NCBI GenBank assembly: GCA_033391075.1
Contig: JAWPMV010000003.1
Location: forward strand, 186,001-250,000
Origin: Bacteroidia bacterium
Lineage (GTDB): Bacteria > Bacteroidota > Bacteroidia > J057
Direction: 5' to 3'
Length of the DNA: 64,000 nucleotides
Part shown: piece by piece, positions 16,774-24,837 of the stretch
How positions within the stretch are numbered: the stretch's first letter is position 1
Layout of the letters: each line of letters begins with the position of its first letter
Made by a program: the position numbers and the translations under genes
The notes under the pieces: generated by a model
The model's input: only the letters and a program-made list of their open reading frames with translations
The model's database searches: none
Told to the model about the DNA's origin: nothing

Positions 16774-18015
16774 TTAGAGGAAATCGGCTATCACGAAGTA
16801 GGTAGTCAGAAATGAAAAAATGATCACAGCAATTATTCCCATGTTGAGGGTCTTACTAGCGACATGTTCTTTCATCAAACTTTTCTTATTGATTAACATA
16901 AAGATAGGAATTGCCACTGCTGGCAAAATACAGGCTTGAAATGCCTGTGAAAAAATCATCAATGCAGGAGGCCTTTGCTCCAGTAAAACCGATCCGAATG
17001 CGAAAACAAGGGCTATAGCAATGAGAAGCTGAGACTGTGAGCTTTGAATATTCCGTTCTTTGCCCTGATAATCAGCAATCAGCCAGGGGGCAATCAAAAC
17101 GATAGGAAAAATCGTAGAAAGTCCCGCACCGGTAATTCCGATTATGAGCATAAAGGCAGCAGCACGACCTCCAATCGGTTCCAGTAGATGGATCATATCC
17201 GTGGTTTTCTCCAAACTCAATCCCAATACCTTGAGGGTTCCAGCACCCAGCGCCATGATAATAGCACTTAAAAAAAGCATCATGGCTGCAGATACGAAGG
17301 CATCCTTTTTCTCCTTTTTCAGATCCTTGATGCCCCAGCCTTTTTCTGCGAGCACCGAACTGCGCATGACAAAGACAGCCGCAGAACAAGTAGTTCCTGC
17401 GATGGCTGCAATGAGTCCAAGCGCACCGGGAGTATCAGGAATACTGGGGACCAATCCTGATAGCAAAGCATTCCAATCCGGTTTTAGCATAAAAAAAACG
17501 AGCAGAAAAGATAAGCCCATCAGGATCACCAGTATCGTCAGGACTTTCTCAAAATTTGCAAAACTCCCCTTCCTGATTAGTAAAAAAATCAGGACAGAGA
17601 AAAAGAGAATAATCCAAAATCGAGAAGCAATAAAACCATTACTCAGCAGACTTATTCCTTCCTGAACCAGGTCTGCCACTATTCCCATGACTCCCATCAA
17701 GGCAAGCAATTCGCCTAAAACTAAAGCAATGATAATGTAGATGGATAGCCATTTCCCCCAGCTAAATTCCTGATTGAAATTGAATAAAATAGTCTTTCCC
17801 GAAACGAGGTTCACCTTCCCATAAGCGATCATAAGGATATAAGTGAAAATACAGGAAAGCAATAAGGCCCAAAACAAACTCATCCCATAATTGGCACCTG
17901 TTTTGGCCATCGTAGTTACACTACCTGTTCCAATGTTATATCCTATCAGGAATAAACCGGGACCTACGGCGCTCAATCCCAGAAGTATCTTTTTGAGTAA
18001 GGGCGGGCTTTGCAT
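16774..18015 (-). CDS. Divergent Nramp-fold (LeuT-type) inner-membrane transporter
   Basis: An integral membrane protein with about 11 hydrophobic helices and the Nramp family opening VGPGLFLIGYNIGTGSVTTM. Aligned by eye to the family, the metal-binding DPGN of helix 1 is GTGS (residues 29-32) and the MPHN of helix 6 is SAAV (211-214). All three usual side-chain metal ligands (Asp, Asn, Met) are therefore gone. The later helices (GLSTIFPIVLIAPWLIAD at about 310-330) still resemble Nramp. Automatic pipelines would call this a divalent metal transporter, but the lost ligands argue against that. It is directly upstream of and probably co-transcribed with the NagB-like gene (10 bp gap), suggesting an organic, perhaps sugar-related, substrate. 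That role is inference. Confidence 0.75.
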   Translation of the reverse strand: MQSPPLLKKILLGLSAVGPGLFLIGYNIGTGSVTTMAKTGANYGMSLFWALLLSCIFTYILMIAYGKVNLVSGKTILFNFNQEFSWGKWLSIYIIIALVLGELLALMGVMGIVADLVQEGISLLSNGFIASRFWIILFFSVLIFLLIRKGSFANFEKVLTILVILMGLSFLLVFFMLKPDWNALLSGLVPSIPDTPGALGLIAAIAGTTCSAAVFVMRSSVLAEKGWGIKDLKKEKKDAFVSAAMMLFLSAIIMALGAGTLKVLGLSLEKTTDMIHLLEPIGGRAAAFMLIIGITGAGLSTIFPIVLIAPWLIADYQGKERNIQSSQSQLLIAIALVFAFGSVLLEQRPPALMIFSQAFQACILPAVAIPIFMLINKKSLMKEHVASKTLNMGIIAVIIFSFLTTYFVIADFL

Positions 18016-18238
18016 GTGGATACATTAAACTGCTGTAAATAAGAATTCCTATATAGAAAGTATAGATATTCATGGAAACAAAGCAAGCCTGAAGCTGAAA
18101 GACTTCATTTGATCTACATACTCGGACGCATTATCGTCAACTGTCTTCTGTCTTTACGGTTTGATGGCTGGGGAAACTCAAGGGAATTAGCATTACTACT
18201 ATAAAAGCCTCTCAAGCGGAAAGGTTAATAGGTTGAAA

Positions 18239-19510
18239 TCACTTCAGGATCACCCCCTCTTTGATTTTCAAGTCAATATGTTTGTTGATCTCGCTGATGT
18301 CTTCCAAAGGATTTTTATTCAACACCAGGAAATTTGCCTCATATCCCTCTTTTAGATAAGCAATCTTTCTATTGGGGAAGGTCGTAATTGCAGCATTCTC
18401 ACACCACATTTTCAGCAGTTCCCTCTCACTAAAGATTTGGAGGCTATGCAAGAATTGGAACTCTTCAACCGAAGTATCATTGTACATATCTGAACCAATG
18501 GCAAGTCTCACTCCTTCCTCTTTCAGGATTTGTAAGTTGGAGCGGATGTTTTGAAGTAAATCCTTGTACTCGGGTGAATCTTCTCTCTTTTTCAGTAGAG
18601 AAATGGTCGTAACCAGGGTAATATCTTTTTCTTTGGCCAATTTGGCATCTGCTCGAGAGATGGATTTGCCATTGCGTATTTCCGGCAAGTGGGCAATTTC
18701 ATCCACCCCTGCTTCAATCGCTACATGAAAATCATGGGCCGTATTTACATGAGCACTTACTCGCAAATTGCTTTTATGTGCCAGGGCAACAATTTCGGGA
18801 ACCAGCGCCGGATTCAACCCTTTCTGACCGAAATAGGCTGTATCATTTTTGCGTTTCTCATATTCTTCTGAATACAGGAGATTTAGTTTAATGAAGTCGG
18901 GCGAAAAGGAGAGAACCTGAGGCCATTTGGATTTTAGCTGATTCAGATCGTCCATGACAAAATAGCCATGTGATTCGACCTCTTCGAGGGTATTAAAAAG
19001 ACCCCTGAAATATCCTCGATCCAGGTACAATTTCCGAATGGCTATCGGGTGTCCGCCTGAAGCTGTCAAGGGCGCATGGGCCATACTTACATCCACTCCT
19101 TCTGCATTATTATAATGATGCATGAGGGGATCGATCCGTTTTTTGATGGAGGAAAGCAGTTTTACATAGTAAACTCCATTGTTTAAATAAGAGTCTATAC
19201 GCTCTTCCAGTTGATAATCACTTTCTAAATTGTGATTGTGAGCTTCAGCGAATGGGGGAATTACATACTTCCCACCAAGGTCTATGAGGGTATCATATGA
19301 ATCTGCCTTTCCTTCAAAACTCAATAGGCCATTTTCGACCCAGACTGTTCGCTGATCAAAAGATTCTCCATTGAACCAGTTCCCATTAATCAGCTTTATG
19401 CTTTTAGACTCCTGGAAAGAGGAAGGAAGTCTGGAATCTTTCTGGATTTGACTGTTTCCCAGGAGGAAAAAAGGAAGGATGAGCAGGAGTAGCAGTCTGT
19501 GGAATTTCAT
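18239..19510 (-). CDS. Exported amidohydrolase-superfamily metalloenzyme
   Basis: A signal peptide (MKFHRLLLLLILPFFLLGNS) precedes an amidohydrolase fold. The small beta domain (INGNWFNGESF...GLLSFEGK) leads to the metal-binding HNH at His91/His93 (AEAHNHN). A candidate carboxylated lysine is Lys208 (DFIKLN), followed by His254 (VSAHVNT), His274 (IAHLPE) and the catalytic Asp341 (AIGSDMY). A C-terminal FLVLNKNPLEDI strand completes the sandwich. The pattern is of the imidazolonepropionase/prolidase-like subgroup rather than cytosolic NagA, whose HLEGP motif is absent. Substrate is unknown; possible reactions include hydrolysis of peptides, lactams or acyl-amides. It is the first gene of the minus-strand run, with a 223-bp gap before the transporter. 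Confidence 0.75.
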   Translation of the reverse strand: MKFHRLLLLLILPFFLLGNSQIQKDSRLPSSFQESKSIKLINGNWFNGESFDQRTVWVENGLLSFEGKADSYDTLIDLGGKYVIPPFAEAHNHNLESDYQLEERIDSYLNNGVYYVKLLSSIKKRIDPLMHHYNNAEGVDVSMAHAPLTASGGHPIAIRKLYLDRGYFRGLFNTLEEVESHGYFVMDDLNQLKSKWPQVLSFSPDFIKLNLLYSEEYEKRKNDTAYFGQKGLNPALVPEIVALAHKSNLRVSAHVNTAHDFHVAIEAGVDEIAHLPEIRNGKSISRADAKLAKEKDITLVTTISLLKKREDSPEYKDLLQNIRSNLQILKEEGVRLAIGSDMYNDTSVEEFQFLHSLQIFSERELLKMWCENAAITTFPNRKIAYLKEGYEANFLVLNKNPLEDISEINKHIDLKIKEGVILK

Positions 19511-19711
19511 TTTTTCTTAGTTATGAGCAATGCCTGAATAAGGCTAACCGACATGATGTGTAATGACATGAATAGGATGCTCCATTTCCTCTAATAGTTC
19601 TCTGCTTTCAAAAAAAAATATAGAACTACAATTCTAATCTGGCGAAACTGTAAGTATAGCTATCACCTTTGCGACCTATTTTATAGCGCATCTTGCTAAA
19701 GAACAAAAGCT

Positions 19712-20545
19712 ATGAAACTACGAATCCCGATCTGGCTACGATCTATCTTGATAGGTTTTCTCATCCTTGAACTGGGCACCAGGCTTTGGTCTCTCTTGGC
19801 TTTGGCAAATATAAAGAGCACTCCTTCTATTCCCTGGGCTTTCCCTCTTATGGCGCTGTGTCTTTGGTTCATTTGGAATTATCTGAATGGAAAATGGAAA
19901 CCCAAATCTACTCAGGAAAAACGCCAGCTTTGGATGCGAGCATATAAGCTTGAACCTCGCAAAAAATTATGGGCATGGATTTCTGCCATTTTATTGGGAT
20001 GTAGTCTGCTTCTATTAATCCTAATCAGTACTCGGCTAATCGACTTCCCTTCCGGGCAAATTGAGCAGATAGAACGGATCAGTGTCTATTCAGACTTCAT
20101 GGTAATGGCTCTGATAATTATGACCTCTGTAGTTGCAGGGGTAATTGAAGAAATTGCCTTTCGAGCCTATATGCAAAAACCGATGGAAAATGAATATGCT
20201 CCTGCCATTGCCATATTGATCGTTGCGCTTTTCTTTAGCCTATTACACCTTCCCAATGCGACCATTGCGCCTCAATTGCTCTTGTTGTTTTTTCTGGGAT
20301 CTTTAGGATGGGGAGTCCTGGCTTATCTCACAAATTCAATTATACCAGGAGTTATCATCCATAGCCTGGTCGATATCATCAGTTACTTCTGGTTATGGCA
20401 GAATCTGGAGTTAGCAAAATCCCTGGCTGCAGAAAACATCTTTCAAGAAGGCATAGACAAATCCTTTGTCCTCCTGCTTCTCTTCGCTGTCGCTTCTATC
20501 TCGGCTTTGGTATTCTCCTTTTGGAAATTGAGCAAAATCAGATAA
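19712..20545 (+). CDS. CPBP family intramembrane metalloprotease
   Basis: A polytopic membrane protein with about seven hydrophobic segments and the Abi/CPBP core: Glu146-Glu147-xxx-Arg151 (VIEEIAFRAYM), His179 in FFSLLHLPN, and His217 in GVIIHSLVDI. The family includes Rce1-like CAAX proteases and bacteriocin-immunity proteins; most bacterial members have no known substrate. It is divergent from the amidohydrolase (201-bp gap) and precedes the TonB receptor/kinase/regulator operon by 131 bp. It is one of three CPBP genes in this window. Confidence 0.8.
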   Translation: MKLRIPIWLRSILIGFLILELGTRLWSLLALANIKSTPSIPWAFPLMALCLWFIWNYLNGKWKPKSTQEKRQLWMRAYKLEPRKKLWAWISAILLGCSLLLLILISTRLIDFPSGQIEQIERISVYSDFMVMALIIMTSVVAGVIEEIAFRAYMQKPMENEYAPAIAILIVALFFSLLHLPNATIAPQLLLLFFLGSLGWGVLAYLTNSIIPGVIIHSLVDIISYFWLWQNLELAKSLAAENIFQEGIDKSFVLLLLFAVASISALVFSFWKLSKIR

Positions 20546-20560
20546 GCCCTTAGGGTTTTT
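20544..20560 (+). terminator. Weak terminator overlapping the CPBP stop codon
   Basis: AAGCCC, a TTA loop and GGGTTT with a five-T run form a small stem that starts inside the TAA stop. Short stem and tight loop make this tentative. Confidence 0.35.
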
Positions 20561-20582
20561 CTTAAAATCAGTCTTTTTCCTG

Positions 20583-20647
20583 ATGTTGACAGATGCAGGG
20601 CAAAGGTTGACAGACTATTTTTTTAATCTACCCATTAGGAATATAAT
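20583..20647 (+). promoter_or_regulatory. Candidate LytTR-type tandem operator and -10 element
   Basis: The 9-mer GTTGACAGA occurs twice, at 20585-20593 and 20606-20614, so the starts are 21 bp apart with a 12-bp gap. LytTR proteins bind two 9-bp direct repeats with a GTT core separated by about 12 bp, which is this geometry, although the flanking bases fit the published consensus only partly. TATAAT stands at 20642-20647, 30 bp before the ATG of the TonB receptor whose operon encodes a LytTR regulator. Autoregulation is the natural inference. Confidence 0.45.
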
Positions 20648-20676
20648 TTGGGGATGGAACAAAATAATCTCCAACT

Positions 20677-22986
20677 ATGACCCGAGCCATACTCCTTTTC
20701 CTTTCAATCTTCTTCATGTGCTCTTTCCCTTTGGCACTACATTCACAATCCCTATCTGGAAAAATCAGGGATAGCAAAACAGGAGAAGGAATTCCATTTG
20801 CAACCCTTGTATTATCAGATAGTAGCCAGAACTTTGTCGATGGTGTTTCGAGTGGAAAAGATGGAAGCTATCAGTTGAATATTCCGAAGGGGAATTATTC
20901 CCTGAAGGTTGATTTCATTGGATATGAAAGTTATACCCAGAAGCTTGAAATACAAGCTGATAAAAAGCTTGATATTGAAATGAATGTGGAAGTCCTTTCA
21001 CTGGAAGAGCAAACAATCGAAGGGCAAAGAACCACTATAGAGCAATTTATTGACAAGAAAGTCATTACGGTCGGGAATGATTTATTATCTGTAGGAGGCG
21101 ATGCAAATACAGTTCTTGAACAATTGGCCGAAGTGCAAGTCGATCCCAGAGGTGGTATATCTCTCAGGGGAAGTAGCAATGTCAATGTTCTGGTCAATGG
21201 CAAACCCTCTCCACTCAGTAATGCGGAATTATTGCAACAGATCCCATCCAATGAAATTGAATCCATAGAAATCATAACTTCTCCCTCTGCCAAATACCAG
21301 GCGGATGGATTGACGGGTATTATCAATATCATTACCCATAAAAAAGTAAAAAGAGGAATAAACGGAAGCCTGAATGCAGGAGTGAATACCTTAAAAGGAG
21401 GAAATCTCGGCACAACACTCAGCTATGGGAGCAAGAAATTCAATTATAGATTGGGCAGTTCTTATCGAAACAACATTTTCAGGCATGAGAATTATAGAAT
21501 TCGGAGCGGGATCGGTCCTTTTGAACAATGGAACAGTTTTTTATTTGATGGAGATGTTTGGGGAATAAATGGATCCATCGACTGGTTTGCGAATGAACAT
21601 AATGAGTTTACCCTGGGCCTGAATTTTACCGATAACCGCCATGCGATGAGCAATGAGGGGAACATCATTCAAGAGAATGATACCGTATTTCAATCATCGC
21701 TCTCAAATCACATCCACAGAACCCTAAATCTCAATGCTAACTATCGGCATTATTTTGAGTCCAAAGATCACTACCTGGAGATAGATGCCCAGGCCTCCGA
21801 CAATTCGAATGTATTATCTGCCAGTTTCAAACCCAATCTGGAAATAAGAGACAATTTCTCAGATAATGATGTGGCGATTTCAAATGTGGCGGTCGATTAT
21901 GGTAAAAAGATCGGAGAATCCTCAAAATTTGAAGCGGGCTATTTATGGAACAATCAACGACTAAGCAATAATCGCCTTTTCTTTAATACCTTAGATGAAA
22001 TCGAAACTCAAGATCGCTTTCAGAATCAGGAGTCTACCCATGCACTTTACCTAATCTCCACTTTTTCGCTGGACAAACTAACGGTCAAGGCTGGCCTAAG
22101 AGGAGAATTGTTTAAAAGGGAAGTAAGTTTTTCTTCAACTGAACCTCAGCTAAAAAATGATTATGCCAACCTTTTTCCCTCTGTCCACCTTAGCTATAAA
22201 ATCAATAAGCAACTGACATTGGTAGGAGGATACAATAGAAGGACCTCTCGTCCTCGCATGTATCAGGTGAATCCTATTCGAATTCAATCCAATGAATTTA
22301 CTGTTGATCAGGGCAATCCGGATCTAAAGCCAGAATTCTCCAATAATTTCGACTTATCCTTTATCCTCCAAACCGAAAACTTCAGGATTAGCCCTTCTTT
22401 TTCTTATCGTCAAAAGCAGGACCTCATTATTCAGAACAATAACATAAATGAGGAAGGAGTAACCATTTACTCTTATTTCAATAATGGGAAAAGTGATGTT
22501 TTGGGTACGGGACTGGATCTGAGTGCGACTTTCGCAAAGTGGTGGAATTACACAATCGGCTTTAATTGGAATTATGAAAAATTCAGGAACGACCAGATTG
22601 GATTCATCCGAAATTTCAAACGCAGATATTCCCTTCTTTTCAGAAACCAGTTTAGCCTGGGTTCCAAATTAGCGATCAACCTTTCCTGGAGGTATAATTC
22701 TCCGGAAAGCTCCTTTTATTACACCCGTGCATTTAACCAGAAATGGGATATGGGTGTAAGCTACAAGCTCCTGGAAAACAGAGCTAATCTGGGCTTTAGG
22801 CTGACTGATATTCTCAATACCCAGGTTCGGGAAGGCTTAAATTCGGGGGATGGATTTCAGCAATTTTTCATCACCAATCCTCGCTCAAGAGTGGCTTATT
22901 TATCCTTCTCTTATCTATTCGGCAAAAACGATCTCAAAAAACGAAACAAGAAATCGAGAAGATACGGCAGCGGAATCATTGATTAA
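20677..22986 (+). CDS. TonB-dependent receptor with outer-membrane beta-barrel family 3 C-terminus
   Basis: A signal peptide (cleavage near LHSQS, residue 24) is followed by a carboxypeptidase-regulatory-like domain at about 27-105 (LSGKIRDSKTGEGIPFATL). The plug-like region runs to about 215 (VLEQLAEVQVDPRGGISLRG, VNVLVNGKPSPLS, IESIEIITSPSAKYQADG). The barrel carries GGYNRRTSRPRMYQVNP and DQGNPDLKPEFSNNFDL, the signature of the outer membrane beta-barrel family found in Bacteroidota. Such proteins are linked to siderophore, peptide or unknown ligand uptake and signalling. It is the first gene of a three-gene operon: the kinase starts 6 bp after its stop. The pairing with a LytS/LytTR system suggests it is the sensed or regulated output. 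Confidence 0.8.
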   Translation: MTRAILLFLSIFFMCSFPLALHSQSLSGKIRDSKTGEGIPFATLVLSDSSQNFVDGVSSGKDGSYQLNIPKGNYSLKVDFIGYESYTQKLEIQADKKLDIEMNVEVLSLEEQTIEGQRTTIEQFIDKKVITVGNDLLSVGGDANTVLEQLAEVQVDPRGGISLRGSSNVNVLVNGKPSPLSNAELLQQIPSNEIESIEIITSPSAKYQADGLTGIINIITHKKVKRGINGSLNAGVNTLKGGNLGTTLSYGSKKFNYRLGSSYRNNIFRHENYRIRSGIGPFEQWNSFLFDGDVWGINGSIDWFANEHNEFTLGLNFTDNRHAMSNEGNIIQENDTVFQSSLSNHIHRTLNLNANYRHYFESKDHYLEIDAQASDNSNVLSASFKPNLEIRDNFSDNDVAISNVAVDYGKKIGESSKFEAGYLWNNQRLSNNRLFFNTLDEIETQDRFQNQESTHALYLISTFSLDKLTVKAGLRGELFKREVSFSSTEPQLKNDYANLFPSVHLSYKINKQLTLVGGYNRRTSRPRMYQVNPIRIQSNEFTVDQGNPDLKPEFSNNFDLSFILQTENFRISPSFSYRQKQDLIIQNNNINEEGVTIYSYFNNGKSDVLGTGLDLSATFAKWWNYTIGFNWNYEKFRNDQIGFIRNFKRRYSLLFRNQFSLGSKLAINLSWRYNSPESSFYYTRAFNQKWDMGVSYKLLENRANLGFRLTDILNTQVREGLNSGDGFQQFFITNPRSRVAYLSFSYLFGKNDLKKRNKKSRRYGSGIID

Positions 22987-22992
22987 TATTTA

Positions 22993-24003
22993 ATGGAAAC
23001 TCTTAATCGTCCCAGGCTATTACAAATTGAAATACTCTTTCATCTTGTCTTTTGGTTGGTCTATTTCTTTTATCCAGTCATCAAATTCGGGGATCAGTAT
23101 GATTTTGGGTTCGAACTCTATGAATCTCTTTTAAATCTGGGCCTGATTGCTACTTCTGTCTATCTGACTTACTTTTCCTTTAAGTTTCTCACCCAACATC
23201 CCGGATTTATTCCCATTCTTCTTGCTTTGATCGGGGCCTTGATTTATTTGAATTGTTCCCTGAAAGTGAGCGATTGCAATTGCAGTTTCCGCCTGTGTTT
23301 AATCAACAAATCTGTAGAATATGCTTTTGTCAATACCTTCTTTCTGGCGATTGTCGGTTTTAAAAAATACATTTTGAGTCAGCAAGCCTTACAAAAAAGC
23401 GAAGAGGAAAGAGTGAGGGCCGAACTAAAAGGTTTGAAAGCTCAAATCAATCCTCATTTTTTGTTCAACACCCTCAATATGCTCTATGCCAATGCTACTG
23501 AGATTGATAAGTCCCTCGCTGAGAAAATATTGAAACTCTCAGACAATTTGCATTATCTCCTACACGAAGGAGGAAAACAAGAGGTTCCTTTGATACAAGA
23601 GGTTAATTTTATAGAAGATTATATAAGTCTTCAGAAAGCCAGATTAGGTGAAAAAATAGCCGTAGATTTTCAGGTACAAACCGACAAACCCCATACACTT
23701 ATTCCTCCTCTTCTCTTAATTCCTTTTGTAGAGAATGCCTTTAAATATACCAGCATGATGAAAGGGGAAAATTTATTGCTGAATATCTTTTTACGTATTG
23801 AAAAGAAGCAGCTTGAATTTATCGTACAAAATCAATTTCGTCCGGAACTTGCCTCATCCCAATCAGAAAATTTAAAAAGAAGTGGAATAGGCATAAAAAC
23901 GACCCTCAGACGCTTGCATTTATTATACCCGGATCGATTTAGTTTACATACAGCTCAGGAAGAGGAGCTTTATAAGGTCATTATGAAAGTGGATTTAGCA
24001 TGA
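22993..24003 (+). CDS. LytS-type sensor histidine kinase
   Basis: Four hydrophobic segments (about residues 12-32, 48-66, 72-88, 108-125) are followed by a His_kinase/HATPase pair of the LytS/YehU type. The phosphoacceptor lies in LKAQINPHFLFNTLNML (His155). The N-box is PFVENAFKY (about 244-252), and a short G-box GIGIKTTLRRL is near 300. No extracellular sensor domain is present, so the membrane segments or the TonB receptor may provide the signal. Its last codons overlap the response regulator start by 4 bp (ATGA), so the two are translationally coupled. Confidence 0.9.
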   Translation: METLNRPRLLQIEILFHLVFWLVYFFYPVIKFGDQYDFGFELYESLLNLGLIATSVYLTYFSFKFLTQHPGFIPILLALIGALIYLNCSLKVSDCNCSFRLCLINKSVEYAFVNTFFLAIVGFKKYILSQQALQKSEEERVRAELKGLKAQINPHFLFNTLNMLYANATEIDKSLAEKILKLSDNLHYLLHEGGKQEVPLIQEVNFIEDYISLQKARLGEKIAVDFQVQTDKPHTLIPPLLLIPFVENAFKYTSMMKGENLLLNIFLRIEKKQLEFIVQNQFRPELASSQSENLKRSGIGIKTTLRRLHLLYPDRFSLHTAQEEELYKVIMKVDLA

Positions 24004-24683
24004 AATGTATCATAATAGAGGACGAATTACCCGCTCAACAATTACTCTTGAATTATATTGAGCGCACCGCTGATTTATCATGTGTAGGAGTCTATACCTC
24101 TGTATCAGAAGTTTCTTTGCCTGGCCTGGCTAAAATTGATCTCTTATTTCTGGATATTCAATTGCCTGAGCTAAACGGCCTGGATTTTTTGAGGACGTTG
24201 GAAAAAAGACCTTCTATCATTATCACAACTGCCTATCGCGAATATGCCATTGATGCATTTGAAGAAGCCGTATCTGATTATTTGCTGAAGCCTTTCTCTT
24301 ATCAGCGATTTCTTAAGGCGATCTTTCGGGTTCAAAAAGAAATACTACCCGAACAGGAAGAAAGCTCTCCCGATTCCATATTTGTGTATGCAGACAGAAC
24401 TTTCAAGAAAATAGTAAAATCAGATATCCTCTACATAAAGGCTGAGGTAGATTATGTCATGATATACTTTGGGGAAAATAAATTCCTCATTAAAGACAGC
24501 CTCAACAATTGGGAAGAGAAACTAAAGGATGCAGGATTTATACGGGTCCATCGTTCTTACCTCATTAATTTTGAAAAGGTAGAGAGTATCGAGGGCAATG
24601 TGATCAAGATTGCTACAGCCGATATACCTATTGGAAAAACCTTTAGAGAGCCCTTTTTTGCCCTGGTCAAGTCTCGTCATTAG
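24000..24683 (+). CDS. LytTR-family response regulator
   Basis: The receiver domain covers residues 1-115, with the acidic pocket at Glu7/Asp8 (IIEDE), phosphoacceptor Asp52 (LLFLDIQLPELNG), Thr/Ala switch residues (ITTAYREYAIDAF) and Lys97 (YLLKPFS). The LytTR DNA-binding domain covers about 125-227 (FVYADRTFKKIVKSDILYIKA, RVHRSYLINFEKVE). It is the output partner of the overlapping kinase. The paired 9-bp repeats upstream of the operon at 20585 and 20606 are a candidate target. Confidence 0.9.
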   Translation: MKCIIIEDELPAQQLLLNYIERTADLSCVGVYTSVSEVSLPGLAKIDLLFLDIQLPELNGLDFLRTLEKRPSIIITTAYREYAIDAFEEAVSDYLLKPFSYQRFLKAIFRVQKEILPEQEESSPDSIFVYADRTFKKIVKSDILYIKAEVDYVMIYFGENKFLIKDSLNNWEEKLKDAGFIRVHRSYLINFEKVESIEGNVIKIATADIPIGKTFREPFFALVKSRH

Positions 24684-24837
24684 TAGGGTAGGAGCTGATC
24701 TTTCTGGGTTTGAGTGATAAGCACTTGATACGTTTAAAAAAATCATCCCCCCATTTCATCCCGCTTCCCAACTCATTCGTCACATAAACTTTATCCTCTA
24801 AGCCGCTTCCCTCATTTTGGGATCAAAAGAGGTGTCC

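Noticed and set aside
16774-18015. Calling the Nramp-fold protein a manganese/iron transporter
   Set aside because: The family metal-binding motifs in helices 1 and 6 are both replaced.
20583-20774. A short open frame starting before the TonB receptor
   Set aside because: It overlaps the operator/promoter region and the signal peptide of the receptor in another frame.
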